Below are positions 1 to 11,698 of a stretch of 64,000 nucleotides of DNA, piece after piece. How positions within the stretch are numbered: position 1 is the stretch's first letter; the number at the start of each line of letters is the position of its first letter. Source of the stretch: Limnephilus marmoratus (lineage: Eukaryota > Arthropoda > Insecta > Trichoptera > Limnephilidae); assembly GCA_917880885.1 (NCBI GenBank), contig OU862906.1, positions 59,438,665-59,502,664 of the forward strand, given 5' to 3'. The position numbers and the translations under genes are program-made. Under the pieces are notes generated by a model. That model made no database searches and had not been told where the DNA came from. It saw only the letters and a program-made list of their open reading frames with translations.

Positions 1-91
1 GAAGTGTTGAATATAAGTTAAATAATTTAATTGCTGATCAGTAAGTGTTGGATAAAAAAAAATATTGTTTTATTTTTCGTTATTGTTTCTC

Positions 92-449
92 AGGTTGGCG
101 GTTCTGAGATCGGCAGAGTTGGAATCGCCGGAGTGTTTCCGAAAGAACGAAAGATGTCGGCAGAAGCAAATTTTCAGGAGATTGAGGAATATTTTTTGAT
201 TTGGGCTCGTGTTAAGCGTGTTAAGCGCAGTAATGACCTAATTTGTCTATGTATATAATGCATTCGGTCGATTCCGGCATCATCCTGCGAAATCTGTTCT
301 TTTCGACAACGATGTTGCTTGTTTACATCGGCGTTCAGTTGCTGATGGTAGCCAATAAACCCATACTAATTTCATATAGAGTTTATTCTGCATTTAGAGA
401 TATTTATACAGTAAATAAATATATTTTGGAATCTGAGTCTGTCGGATGA
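92..449 (+). other. candidate exon region, unassigned
   Basis: A pyrimidine-rich stretch ending in TTTCTCAG at about 84-91 is a good 3' splice-site candidate. It is followed by about 350 bp of higher GC than the neighbours and two short overlapping open frames. The second frame (243-449) contains a hydrophobic stretch that could be a membrane helix. I recognise no family. The resemblance to the last helix of an insect chemoreceptor is too weak to name. It could equally be decayed transposon. Confidence 0.15.
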
Positions 450-802
450 GTAAATAAACTATTATCCCGGATCGTACAGATTACAAATACAATATAATAT
501 GCTAGACCACAGATCTACAGATCGACGCATGAGGAAGATGTTTGGAAACATTTTCCTACCCACACAGGAAACCTTTGGGGGAAGCCGAAGAGCGCTGAAT
601 TTCAGTCGATCTGCCATTCCTTTGGTCATCTTGCTGGATGGTCGCGGATGGAAGCCCAGTCGGGACCTCGATATCCCCCCTTGGAGGGTAAATGCTGTTG
701 GAAGCTCCTTGTTGAGGCCTTTCGAGGAAGTGGACCTGGAATTCGTCGATGCTAACTAACGAAGAAAATCTCTCTTTCTCTCGTCTAAACGTTTCATAAT
801 TA
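450..802. other. unassigned stretch with short overlapping ORFs
   Basis: Open frames exist on both strands (499-759 plus; 556-867 minus). Neither carries a recognisable domain. The minus frame runs out through the microsatellite tail of the neighbouring LINE, which argues against a gene. GC is raised, as in many transposon-derived pieces. Confidence 0.3.
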
Positions 803-1050
803 TTGTGATTATAATAATAATAATAAGCCTTTTTATTCTGAACTTCTGTTAGGTATATACTAGACATGTTCTTGTTTGTTATAATATAATATCCCGAAGC
901 TCATTTTGACTCTTGGCATGGGCCTCCTCTAACATTTTCTATTTGGACCTGTTACGCGCTACTCTTCTCCATTGATGTCCAGCCGTGAGTTTTAGGTCGT
1001 CTTTCCATCTTGTGTGTTGACGCCCTTTACTTCTCTTGCCATCTCTGGGA
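803..1050 (-). pseudogene. RTE-like LINE, C-terminal fragment and 3' tail
   Basis: Read on the minus strand from about 1050, the translation gives the end of an RTE-type LINE polyprotein. It has a GRQHTRWKDDL block followed by WRRVARNRSK, which fits the usual GRP-RW-DD / W-R-A-R-R-W pattern. One in-frame stop replaces the tryptophan expected after NRSK. The fragment ends in a TTATTATTATTA microsatellite, as RTE elements do. It is strongly 5'-truncated and dead. Confidence 0.65.
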
Positions 1051-1055
1051 TATTA

Positions 1056-2070
1056 TTATTGTGATTATGTGGCCAAAAATATATTTTCCACACTTTATAG
1101 TATTTTGTTTGTTTCTCAATGATTTATTAAATATCGTTGTAGTAAAAAAATATTTCAATTATCAAGTAAAGTTGGGACTCTCTGCTAACAGAAGATAGAC
1201 ACAGGTCGCCCACTCAAACCTGAGAGGGTTCAGATTCAGATGCCGACAATTTTTCCATGTTTTCCAGCTAGTCCTAATCACATTTAGTACGTGACATAGC
1301 ATTTAGCTGATATGAATAAATCCGCTCAGAGGTATATTTAGCTACGCATATTTTCGCAAGTTTTCTCTAAAAATTTACAATAACGCGTTCACTGTAAACG
1401 AATAACGGGTTTATCAGGGCGTGAATTGATAACGCCGCGTCGGCGCGCAAGGAGCTGAGCGTTGGACTTAAAATAAGAGAATTTCGTCTATTTATTCATT
1501 AATAGTATGTAGGTACCTAATTCGTAATCTTTTGTTTATAATTTTACAATAGATGGTTGTATCTATTTCTATTAAGTATTATATATAGTATTCTTTAACT
1601 GGCGGATGTCATGATTATTTAAGTTATTATTAATAAAGAACCTACTTCTTTTAGATTTTCTAAAGATAAAGTTTTAATTAATTTTTTTTAAATTTTAATT
1701 CATTTTCATTAATTCTAGACTTAAAATTTGTACGTCCTACGCCTCTCTCACTTGGAAAATCTGTGTTGAGAGCAAGCGCATTAAAACATGAGCAGATCAC
1801 AATAAAAATACAAACAATAAGACATACAATAATCACACAAATAATTGAATTTAAGTACTATATTTGAAATGGAACGATAAAAAAATATTTAATTTTAAAT
1901 TAATGGCTGATGCACGTTTACAATTTACTATTTTGTAAACTTTCACCAATCTCCAGTAATTTAAACTATTGTAGGTCACTAATCATTGAGTATTAAAACA
2001 TGTCTAGGGTTGGAAGGGCAAATAACCGCCCAAATGCAAAATTTTTGATTGAATTAACATAGTATACAAT
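1056..2070. other. no recognised feature
   Basis: AT-rich sequence without a credible ORF, tandem repeat or inverted repeat that I can recognise. Confidence 0.5.
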
Positions 2071-2074
2071 ACAA

Positions 2075-2285
2075 TCTGTGGGGCGGGTGTGGGACCGTTT
2101 ATCGGATGGAACCATTTATCGGATAACCAACACCTCTGACTTAGCACGGAGTGAGGTTAACCTGGGTCTTGGCGACGGATGCCTAAAAAGAGCCTCCACA
2201 CAGCATCCCTAAATATTACTTAGGCCCTGAGGGGAATTACTTTCCTCAGGGCCTCCTGTGTGGAGCTAGTGTAAAATAAAAATTA
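2075..2285 (+). mobile_element. retroposon family A, truncated copy
   Basis: This short copy has the family start (CGGATAACCAACACCTCTG), an internal deletion, and the complete family tail with the GGCCCTGAGG / CCTCAGGGCC hairpin enclosed by CCACACAG / CTGTGTGG. It ends in an A-rich tract. It encodes nothing. The family is defined by twelve copies in this window. Confidence 0.75.
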
Positions 2286-2289
2286 AAAA

Positions 2290-3365
2290 TAGGTAAATTG
2301 TAGAAATTTTGATGTGTTTGGTTAGACTACGAGGTTGTTTGAGTACCTACGTTATTAAAAGAAAATTACGTGGTTAATATAGTTTTAATAACTTTTGAGG
2401 GCTGTCAACTAGTTTCGAACATTAATGTATCTTCTTTACCGCAGTAAAAAAAAGTTAAGAAAAATATAAACGGTCTGCAATGAAAAATCTTAATATTCTA
2501 AATTATGTGGCAGAATTAATTTCTAATTTAACCTAAAACCCCTGTACCAACTAAAACTGAAAGATTCATCGAAACCTCTCCCATTTTTTAATATTATCTA
2601 CGCATGTAGTGAATTCAAAGTTTTTGGGGCAACAATATATCAATTAAAAAAGATACTCGAGTCAATTAAAAAACTAAAAATCGTGTTATCCTAAGAATTT
2701 TGCACCCCAAGTTAATTTCACGTTTATGTAAACTATTTTGACGCTTCCGTCACACTAAAACAATGCGAAGATTAAATTTTACAGTATCGATTTAACCAAA
2801 AAGGTTCAGTACAATTTTCGCGATGTATAATTATTTATTTTTTTTAAGTGAAAACTTCCTTTGCGCCATTGTGACTTGAAACTCGACGAAATGGAAGCGA
2901 GCGACACTAAAAAAAGACAAACACATAGGTACATCTATAGGATTTGGCCTGTGGGAGAATGAGATAGCAGTAAGATATTTATTTATTTAACGGGTTCTCG
3001 GTTACAATATAATACGAAAAATCCACGGTCCTAAGGATGTATCCTTTGGTCTGGTGTCTAGTAGTATAAAGCGCCTGAAGTACATTGAGTGGATTAAAAT
3101 CAATATCCAATCTTCAAATCACTTCAAAATGTACAGGCAAAGAAAACACAAAAGAAAGGGACTCCGAAGAAGAAACATAAATACTACTAAAAGGACCAAA
3201 TGTACAGGAAAAGATGCACTGGAATTCGACGACCAAAATATGGAAAAAACCACCCTTTACATTGATAAAAAAGTACTTACTTTGTAACTCCCACTCTTGT
3301 CTACTTTATTAATTGAAGGTTTCACTTTAACCACGTGTGAATTGCACACTCTGATTTTTTTACAA
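2290..3365. other. no recognised feature
   Basis: AT-rich. The open frame at 3054-3287 is lysine/arginine rich with no recognisable domain and sits in plain AT-rich sequence, so I do not call it a gene. Confidence 0.45.
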
Positions 3366-3368
3366 TAG

Positions 3369-3635
3369 CTCCACACAGGAGGTCCTGAGGAAAATAATTT
3401 CCCTAGGGGCCAATGTCAAGGGAAAGGGGATCTGGGGATCGTCGTGTCCAGGTGTGACGGACGTCTGGATGCATTCCTTCCAATGCGGTGCAAGTTGATG
3501 GGTCATGAGAGACCGGCAGGTGAAATCAAAAGGTCAAACGTGGCGAACAGCTTGGGGTGACCTATGGCAGAGGTGTTGGTTACCCAATAAATGGTTCCCG
3601 GGGCAGCGGCAGCCATACCCGCCTCCCAAATTGTA
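3369..3635 (-). mobile_element. retroposon family A, diverged copy
   Basis: On the minus strand it runs from the CCCGCCTCCCAAATT boundary (the 5' end, near 3635) to the CTCCACACAGGAGG tail (near 3369). The inner hairpin is partly eroded. The poly(A) tract is reduced to a short T run at 3356-3361 on the plus strand. Confidence 0.75.
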
Positions 3636-3639
3636 ATTT

Positions 3640-4897
3640 GTGGATTTTGTATGGATTGATTGACTTCCAGTAAAATATGTTTTTATCTCTCAAATATGAT
3701 GACGTTAATAGTGAATGACGGTAATGTTATGAAGTTATTACCTTCATTCTTAGAACTCTGCAGTGTAAACAGTTCATTACCTTTCAAACTGCGGTAATTT
3801 CGTTTGAATAACATCAGTGTCAGGGGATTGAACGAAAGATGCAGAGATTCGATAACCCGACTATCCATATTAAACGATCGCTGCTAGCGAAGTAATAATG
3901 GCCAGGGGGGGACGGGTGCGGTAGGTGGTATTACAAGGGGTGGTTACAAGGGGAACACCATAACAAAACCGATATCCACTTCGCTAAGATTGAAACATTG
4001 TGGATATCAAATGACGCCGAAACGTGTAAATACTAAACTTTAATTACTCGTTAAGGGCAGTTTAACAACATGTTTTGGTCATGAATATCATTGTTTACAA
4101 CCGAGATTATGGTAAGAATCAGACACTGTATACTAAGAAATTAAGTACGAGTACTTCGTATAATAATTTTGTATAACAGTAGGGGCATGAAAACCCGGAC
4201 ACTAAACAAAATATTGACAGAGAAAATAGAAACTTTAAATGGCATAAAAAACCCTGAACCACTGACGTCGGAATAAGCAGACCCGCCCCAAAGTCAGATC
4301 AGCGTACCATTTTGACGGCCTGGAGGTAAACCACGTGACAACAACTTATTTACGCCAGGGGGGTTCGCGAATTTCTGGAATATGACATCATCGAATTTTA
4401 ACTGGTGTCTAGAACTCTTCAGGGAATATTTATATAAAGAATATTTTAGGGAATAATGCCCTTGCAGCGAACTAGAGCTGATTTTTCACAAAAACGGCGC
4501 AATACAAATTAAAATAATAAATTCAACAATGCAGCATAATATTCCATGCTGAATTCGGAATCGATTAGAAATTTTTGGAACAACATATCAATTTTTCTTT
4601 CCTATTTCATTCCATGTATAATAAAAGTCCTCTTTCAAGCTTGTCTGCCGTTTTGAACAACTTATTAATACAAAATAATCATTAACAAAATAAATAATTC
4701 TGGAACCAACAACCTCATACATGTACCTATTCCTCGATTTCACACACATGCTAATAAATTCACCTCAAGTATCGATGTATTTAATACAAATTTACCATTA
4801 TTTAAGAAATGCTTGATTAATTTTTTTATGTAGTATATTTTGATATTTAGGGAGAATCACATGGCACATTGCATGTATTTGTGTATTTTTATATTTA
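3640..4897. other. no recognised feature
   Basis: AT-rich intergenic sequence. Only short, unconvincing ORFs such as 3683-3868 minus. Confidence 0.5.
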
Positions 4898-4898
4898 A

Positions 4899-5061
4899 GG
4901 AACGTACCCATACTACGTGACCCGTTCAGGGGGGGGTCTTCAAAATACCACGCTTGGTACAAATGAGCGGCGGGGTGGTCAGTTTTTTAGTCACCGGTGG
5001 GGGGGGGGGGGGGGGGGGTTAAAAATCACAAAAAGTTGGTCACGTAGTATGGGTACGTTCC
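4899..5061. mobile_element. MITE with 24-bp perfect TIRs and a poly(G) core
   Basis: Arms at 4899-4922 and 5038-5061 are perfect inverted repeats carrying ACGTACCCATACTACGTGAC. The 163-bp interior has no coding capacity and contains G tracts, one of about 18 G (around 5002-5019). No clear target duplication could be fixed at the ends, so the superfamily is not assigned. It resembles in style the larger element at 18758-19032 (G-rich core, CACGTGA near the end). Confidence 0.75.
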
Positions 5062-5442
5062 CTTATCTACAATATAGAAACCTGTTGCCGTTTTCTTTTT
5101 ATGTACTGTGACATTTGATTTGATTTATCAAGAATTGTTTTTATGTAAATTTTGTAAATACACTATACAGGGTGTCCGGGGGTAAAGTGCATTAACTTCG
5201 GGAGGTGATCCTACATGACAGTACAAGTAAAAAAGATAAATAACTTTTTTCGAAATTCCAACTTTTAGGGGTAGTTTTCTGGTAAAAAGATAAAACTAGA
5301 CCGGCGTGCGCGGGCGGCATTATTATTTGCCACTGTTGCCGAATCCCCGCTCCAAGCGCTCAGTGTCAGTGATGAATTCGAATGTAACAATTTTATTCGC
5401 GTAGTAGTGTTTCACTTTAAAAACTTTATTGTTATTTTTTTT

Positions 5443-5776
5443 TTTTACATGAGCTCCACACAGGAGGCCCTGAGAAAAATATTTTCCCTCAGGGCCTATG
5501 TCATCCTTGGGGATGCTGTGTGGAGGGGTTTTTTAGGGAAAGGAAGGAGAGGCGAGTTCTGGGAAGGAAAAAGGTTTAAGGGGTGGGTAGGAATTTGGGG
5601 TTCGGTGTATCCTGGTCGTCCGCCTCCAAGACCTAGACACACCTCACCCCATGAACCCGGGTACCCCTGCTAAATCATCAAACGTAGCGAACCACTTGGG
5701 GTGACCTATGGCAGAGGTGTTGGTTATCCAATAAAGGTTCCCGGGGCGGCGGTACCCATTCCCGCCTCCCAAATTG
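5443..5776 (-). mobile_element. retroposon family A, short subfamily, nested
   Basis: Nearly full-length copy on the minus strand. The 5' boundary is GGGAGGCGGGAATGGGTACC (near 5770), the 3' tail is the nested hairpin, and poly(A) shows as a T run at about 5438-5449. It carries the ~115-bp internal deletion that defines the short subfamily, shared with the copies at 36.5, 56.0 and 59.1 kb. It lies inside the TIR transposon at 5168-7739 and is therefore younger. Confidence 0.85.
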
Positions 5777-6141
5777 AAATTTTGTTGTTAGTCAAAACTT
5801 GTTGATTTAATGTGTCTTTATCAGTATGTATTTATTAAGACTGTCTTAAAGGAACAACTTCATTCAGTGCGTGTTTTTTTCAGACTTACTTTTGTTTACT
5901 TAGTTGTAGACATGCCCAACCTGCCTAGCTGTAAAAATAGTGTTTATTTGTGCATAATTTTATCATTGCATTATTGTGCCAATACCGCGTAATGTTGTTA
6001 TTGAATTATTCGGTCAATGCCTTACTTACCAACAAAGAACGGGCAGACATTCATTAATGAAATACGCCACAACGTACGAATTGATAATTACTTTACATTT
6101 ACATGCTTACCTACAAGCTGAAGGTGGAGATTTTGAAAATT

Positions 6142-7352
6142 TAATAATAATAATAACGTAGTATTTATATAGCGCAGTTTTGTGATATTTCACTTCAAGT
6201 GCGCTGGATTATTATTAACTTAAAATTAACCTATAGTGTTCCTTACGAGTCCTTAAAAAAATAATTAAATAATGTGAAATAACGAATATACAAAATATAC
6301 AAAGCAATTCCTAAAGAACAATATTAACAACAATAGTGAGTGCTGTTTGGCACAGGACAATATATAATGATAAACCATCACGGTGCCATTCAACAAGAAT
6401 CATTTAAAATAAATTATATAGAATAGGAGGCAGTTAACATTTAGAAATAATACAAATAATACAAAATCAGAGTGCACATAAAACTATAGTAAGGAGGTAA
6501 TCGAAACCAAACAATTACCAGAAGCTTGAGGAACATGACTTATTAGTAGATTGAAAAGGAGTTAAAATTCATGAAAGGTATGATTTTTTAAATAAGTTTG
6601 TTTTTAAAGCTCTTTTGAATTCAGCTAAGTTCTGGATATTAGTAAGAGCTGAAGGAAGTTTGTTCCAAACGAGCGGGCCAGTTACACGAAAAGATCGATC
6701 ATAGTAAACGGCTCGATTTGACCTAGAAAGTTCGATTAAACGATTAATAACATCTCGATCTGCTGACCTTAGAGTAAGCTGCCTATCGCTTAAGTTTTGT
6801 CGGACACATAGTTCCGATATATAGGCTGGCGCCATTCCTTGCAATGCTTTGAAGGTCATTAAGCAGATCTTGAACTCTATTCTTTCAGGGCATCGAAGCC
6901 AATGAAGATCCCTTGGAAGCGGGGTTATACGGCAATACTTAGATTCACCAAAAATCATTCTCGCCGCAGCATTAAAAACGGACTGGATTCTATTCAATTG
7001 TTTTTTAGGCAAGCCAGCATACGCACTATTACAATAGTCCATACGTGAGACAACGAACGAATTTATGAGTGACTTTGCTCCATCAGAGGGAAGGCAACGC
7101 CTTATTGATTTTATCTGCCTTAGATGGAAAAAGCCAGAACTTACAGATTTTGAAATTTGTGAATCAAGAGAAAGACTATTGTCTATAGTGAAACCTAGAA
7201 ATTTTATTTCTGTAGAAGGGATTATATCTGTGCCCTAAATATGGATTGGATTAGAGTCGATGAGGGCTTGCCTTCCAGGAGAAGCTATCCAAATAAATTC
7301 CGTCTTGGTCGGATTAAGTTTGAGTTTATTGAAAATTTGTTGAACTAATTAA
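6142..7352 (-). pseudogene. CR1/L2-like LINE, 3' fragment
   Basis: The main open frame is 6569-7042 on the minus strand. It encodes the region after the reverse transcriptase palm, with the MDYCNSAYAGLP, PRDLHWL and VWNKLPSAL blocks typical of CR1/L2-type LINEs. The same frame extends upstream to about 7345 with one stop (near 7238), through NPTKTEF and a FLGFTI-like block. Downstream is a ~430-bp 3' UTR ending in an ATT microsatellite at 6142-6155, which is the usual CR1/L2 terminus. The endonuclease and RT core are missing. It is nested in the TIR transposon at 5168-7739. Confidence 0.8.
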
Positions 7353-7982
7353 AAACGTTGACATTAGTTAAGTGTTCAATTAGTTTATAACAATATAATC
7401 GATAAAAGCGTGCCTTCCATTGTTATTTAAGTGCAGTTATCTTTTAACATTTGGTTTAAAACATACGATCTGTATAAACGTCAAATTCTCGATCTTGCTA
7501 TTGTTTACGAACGGTTTCCCTGGATACAGGCCAAATCACACCAAGCAACGTTGCAACAAATGCGCACAGCAAGCTAACTTGGGTAAGTGCTACCTTACAC
7601 TAAGGATTTTTAGTAGGTATCTCTTTTCGTATGGGAAAAAAAAAGTTGGAATTTCAGAAAAATTTATTTACCTTTTTTACTCCTACCATAATGTAGAATC
7701 ACCTCCCGATGTTAATGCACTTTACCCCCGGACACCCTGTACTATTTTATGCCATCTGCAACTTTAAAAACTTTCTCATGTATTGTAATGCATTATTTTT
7801 ACTAAAATTTATCTTTTCCTTCCATTCATTTGATGTTTACTTTTTCAAGTTCATCTTTTTTATTTAAAACTGTGTCTTTGTATTATAAACTTATCATTTT
7901 GCCCATCAGAGCTTTGAAATATTAATAAACAATAATATAAATAATTCACCCCATTCAATTTTCAAGGCGAGTATCGTTAACG

Positions 7983-8417
7983 CCCCGGTAATCATTTATC
8001 GGATAACCAACATATCTGACGTACATAGGTCACCCCTAGTGGTTCGCTACGTTTAGTAACCTAGCAGGGGTGTCCGGAATCATGGGAAGAGGGTTGTCCG
8101 GATCTTGGCGGCGGGTGCGTCTTTCCATTTACTGCACGTTGAGCCGAATTGGGAGACTAGTTGAGGAAGACCTAACATAGACCTCTCCGGCTGGACTCTC
8201 TTGACCCATCGCCTTTTGATGCAGTGGGAGGGGTTAATTCACAGGTCCGTTACTCCTGGATTCATTAACCAGATTCTACCCACTAATCATACCTCTTTCC
8301 TTCCTGGAACTTCATTTCTTTCCTTTACCTGAACAGACCTTCCACTTAGTATCCCCAAAGATGACATAGGCCCTCAGATTTTTTTTTGTTTCAGGGCCTC
8401 CTGTGTGGAGTTAACGT
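7983..8417 (+). mobile_element. retroposon family A, long subfamily
   Basis: This copy keeps the middle part (about 8100-8270) that the short subfamily lacks. The tail hairpin and GTGTGGAGTTAACGTAAA end are present, and the poly(A) is weak. No ORF is conserved among copies. Confidence 0.8.
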
Positions 8418-8459
8418 AAATAAAGCAGTTTTCTTAAGGAATAAGAAAATCAACATACT

Positions 8460-8880
8460 TAATTGTTTTTTGTTTTCCCCAGCTGCTTCCGTCTGGAGCT
8501 AGAGAGACTGTGACATCCCCAATTGGAGTACGTATATTACGAGGCTGACGGTTGTGGAGAGGGGAAGGAGATGGGGAAGAAGAAGGTGGAGAAGTACCTG
8601 GCTATTCAGATCTGGTCACCAAACACGGCTAAAGCCATTTCAAGCAACGTTTCAATTCTATACGGTGACTTACACCATGGCGAAACTGAGAGTATCTTCC
8701 ACGCTGGAACATGTCACAAATATACAATTTTTTTTTAATGAATTAATTGTGAATTTAACACAGATTTATCAAATTAAATTTATTGCGCACGCCGGGATTC
8801 GATCTCGCGACCTTCGGATTGCGAGTTGAGAGACTTACCACGAAGGTAGTCACCACCACGGAGGCCGCAAATTTAATGCC
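8460..8880 (-). mobile_element. tRNA-derived SINE (family T), copy 1
   Basis: Minus-strand SINE. The tRNA-like head lies at about 8785-8880 and includes a B-box-like GATTCGATCTCGCGACC on the plus strand. A ~30-bp insertion lies next to the A-box side. The body (8480-8720) matches three other copies, with the shared phrase CTGGCTATTCAGATCTGGTC. The short ORFs here are by-products of the SINE. Confidence 0.7.
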
Positions 8881-10818
8881 ATATAAATCATTATTCCGCA
8901 AAAAAATACCCTTTTTGACTAAATTCATCTGGATTCTTCATAATTATTATATGATTAAATCCAACATTTATTTTCGTTGGATGATTATTTTTCGTCGAAC
9001 ATATTACGTCGGCAACGTTAAATCAAATACGTTTTATCCCTCGTCCGTTGGCCACCTAATGAGGAGAAAATGAGAACATGGCACATTGCTTAACCGCTTA
9101 AGGTCAGTGCGCGAAACCGAACAGGTGTTTGTAACACGGGCTTTCGGGGGAGAAAAAGAGCTTTGGTGCTATAGCTTTCATTACACTCGGACAGCCATCG
9201 CAAGAAAAGGGAAAGCTCTCCGCATGTCGCAGTTAGTGCAAAAATGAATATTTCGCACAAGGGCGCAAAAAGAACTCGAAAAACACAGCTGGAAGGGTCT
9301 GCCCACTTTTTGCTTCCAGAAGTCCAGTTTTGGAAAATTGAACTTTTTGCCAACTGGAGATATATTATGGAACTTTCTGATATAATGTTTAAAACTGCGA
9401 GAAGTGGGGTAAGAGGGTGGCGTGTTTGAAGTGGGGTGAGATTGGGGTTGGTAGAACACGTTGACTAAAATTAATCGCTGAAACCCAAGACTGGGTTTTT
9501 GATGAAAATTGTAGGAATGGTTAATCCATTCCATTACTTGGTGATAAATTTTATTGCTCCTTTGCAGGGTTGCGGTCGCTCCATCTTGTTATTTTTAATT
9601 GAATTAAATTTTTTGTATTTAATGCATAAAAGATGAATGCTTTTAAATGGTTTTCACTCGTCATTACGTTATTATTTTTAATTTTGCTTACCGTCGATAT
9701 GTTATTCATTTAAAGCATAAACCTGTTTCAAATCTCTTTGTCCTGTGTGGGATATTTTATAACTACATACGTTCAATATATCGCGAATAAAGAAAGATGT
9801 ATAAGGAGAATATATAACGCGAATATGAATTGTAGAAGAAGAGGAAGACATAGTTTGACGTTGGTATGATCAAGTAGTACGTATTAAGATAGTGACATTA
9901 GCTTGCCCACTGGCTATGTAGGTTTATAGGAATGCTTGAAATATTACGTATGTATACCATGTTATTTGTTGATTGTGTGAAATATTTTTATTTGCATGTG
10001 TGCTAAATGTTTTTTAAGTAGTTAACTATTTATTAATTTATTTTTTTTAAATACTGTCATTCAAATGAACTGATTAAATGCCATTTGATGTCACCTTCCA
10101 TACGGCATCCCAAAATATGACATTAAGGGCCCGCAACCCGGATTTGTACCGATTTATTACATATATCCCTTAAACACGGTAAGTTTTAAAGGTCTTAAAA
10201 AATATATGTTATTCTTGAAGATAATATCTAGACTTTGCCCGTGCCGAAACGCAAATTATATAAAATTCCCTCGATGGAAAAAAATCGCAAAGTATGCTCC
10301 AAAAATTACCGTTAACACGTTTGTTTCAGTTATTTTACAAGTTATATGTATGAAAAAATTCACAGTGTTTCTTTAAATGCTGTTTAAGATAATACCCGCG
10401 AGATTTTTGCTCTGTTTTAAACGAGTCGTGTTTTATTAAGCATTTTCGCAATTTTCGCATCGATTTTGTCGCTGTAAATATTAGCACTCTCCTCTAACAT
10501 TCGTAATTTCGTATCTCTCCTTCTTCTTCTTTTCGGGCCTGGTTGCAGAGCATTAAAAAAGGATTAAGTACTTAAAGAAAATAAAGTAAAAAACAGTTAA
10601 AAGGTAGGTAATTATTATTACGAGTGACAGCTATTTAGCCATCCATAAGCATTACCAATAAGTTTCTTAGGAATGCGAAACAACTGTCATATCTAATAAT
10701 AAAAACCTTGAACATTTTTTCATAAACATATATTTTTTATATTGTTTTACTTTTTGGTTTAGGGATGTAACTAAAACAATAACGGAGTTAGAACGATTTC
10801 TATGGAAACACTAACTAA
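8881..10818. other. no recognised feature
   Basis: About 1.9 kb. Around 9090-9500 GC rises and short ORFs overlap on both strands, but none has a recognisable domain and no repeat copy occurs elsewhere in the window. The rest is AT-rich. A CTAAC triplet run at 10811-10823 is the target of the LTR element. Confidence 0.45.
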
Positions 10819-10823
10819 CTAAC
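10819..10823. repeat. 5-bp target site duplication, left
   Basis: CTAAC directly precedes the 5' LTR and recurs at 15304-15308 after the 3' LTR. It lies in a short CTAAC tandem, so the exact length is uncertain by a base or so. Confidence 0.75.
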
Positions 10824-10981
10824 TGTTATGTTGGTAATAATAATAACCAGCTGTCAAATGCTGATAGTTGGCAGGTCTGTCGCGTCACTTGATGTATAAC
10901 CTTGAACTTGTCAACAGTGTCAATAAACGTCTTACAAATGAATCAGTTCTTGTATTTAATTAAGAAACCTCAAACATTATA
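10824..10981 (+). repeat. 5' LTR (158 bp)
   Basis: Starts TGTTATG and ends CATTATA. It contains TATAA at 10895-10899 and AATAAA at 10922-10927, a compact promoter and polyadenylation arrangement. By eye it is identical to the 3' LTR at 15146-15303. The terminal bases are TG...TA rather than the common TG...CA. Confidence 0.9.
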
Positions 10982-10982
10982 A

Positions 10983-11000
10983 TTGGCGACGAGGAAAATC
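10983..11000 (+). promoter_or_regulatory. primer-binding site
   Basis: TTGGCGACGAGGAAAATC follows the 5' LTR within two bases. TGG is the complement of a tRNA CCA end. I cannot say which tRNA primes. Confidence 0.65.
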
Positions 11001-11071
11001 AGTTTATCAGTTAAAACGTGTGTGAATAGTATTAACAGTGATTTCGCCGTGGAAAAAACATTTTTTTCAAC

Positions 11072-11698
11072 ATGTCGAGTAGTACCTTGCCAGTGCCTCA
11101 TTTCGAACCAGATGGCGAAAGTTTCAATATGTTTTTGGAACGCATACAAATGTATCTAAAAATTATTAATATCGCAGAGAAAGAAAAAATTGGATATTTG
11201 TGTATATTGATCGGTGCGGAGAAATTTAAAATTTTAAAAGAAACGGTGCATCCGAAAAATCTAGAAGATTTAACCTTCAACGATATTGTAACAACACTGA
11301 AGAGTAAATATGAAGAAAAAAGGTGTACAATTGCGCAAAGATATAAATTTTATAACCGGAAACAACATTCTAACGAAGGAATCGATGATTATATTACGGA
11401 TATAAAAAGTCTGTCAATATCATGCAATTTTGGTGCTTTTCTAGACCAAGCTCTGAGAGATAAATTGGTGTGTGGTTTAAAAGACGATACAATGACTAGA
11501 AGATTACTATCTGAAGACGAATCGTTATCTTTTGAGAAAGCAAAATTAATTGTCAAAAATATTGAGACAGTAAGTCACAGCTCAGAGCAAATTTTACACA
11601 AAGAAAATGTTACATCGGAAATCTGTGAAGTCAAGTCAAAAATGTCACATAAAAAAAACATGTCATGTCTCAAAGGATCGCCCTTCACGTCAGAATAG
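11072..11698 (+). CDS. gag capsid region of the LTR element
   Basis: The first ATG after the leader (preceded by TTCAAC) opens a 208-residue frame. It contains a retrotransposon gag capsid: a hydrophilic start, then helices around YLKIINIAEKEKIGYLCILIG (residues 28-48) and FNDIVTTLKSKYEEKR (69-84), and an RDKLVCGLKD block near residue 128, all typical of Ty3/gypsy Gag. The frame ends at 11698, before the zinc knuckles. Those lie in another frame, so Gag is cut short. The likely cause is a one-base gain in the A8 run at about 11651-11658. Confidence 0.8.
   Translation: MSSSTLPVPHFEPDGESFNMFLERIQMYLKIINIAEKEKIGYLCILIGAEKFKILKETVHPKNLEDLTFNDIVTTLKSKYEEKRCTIAQRYKFYNRKQHSNEGIDDYITDIKSLSISCNFGAFLDQALRDKLVCGLKDDTMTRRLLSEDESLSFEKAKLIVKNIETVSHSSEQILHKENVTSEICEVKSKMSHKKNMSCLKGSPFTSE

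Larger units (their letters stand above)
5168..7739. mobile_element. TA-flanked DNA transposon, nonautonomous, with nested insertions
   Basis: The ends are inverted repeats of about 46 bp with two mismatches, starting CAGGGTGTCCGGGGG and reading inward through AAGTGCATTAAC. Both ends are flanked by TA (5166-5167 and 7740-7741), which fits TA-duplicating superfamilies such as Tc1/mariner; that assignment is inference. The remaining interior has only scraps, one translating as TNKERADIH near 6030, like the N-terminal helix-turn-helix of some insect transposases. About 1.5 kb of its length is later insertion: a family A retroposon (5443-5776) and a LINE fragment (6142-7352). Confidence 0.75.

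Noticed and set aside
9090..9534. Overlapping ORFs on both strands in a GC-richer patch
   Set aside because: No domain, no splice sites worth calling, and the frames overlap each other; evidence too weak for a gene.
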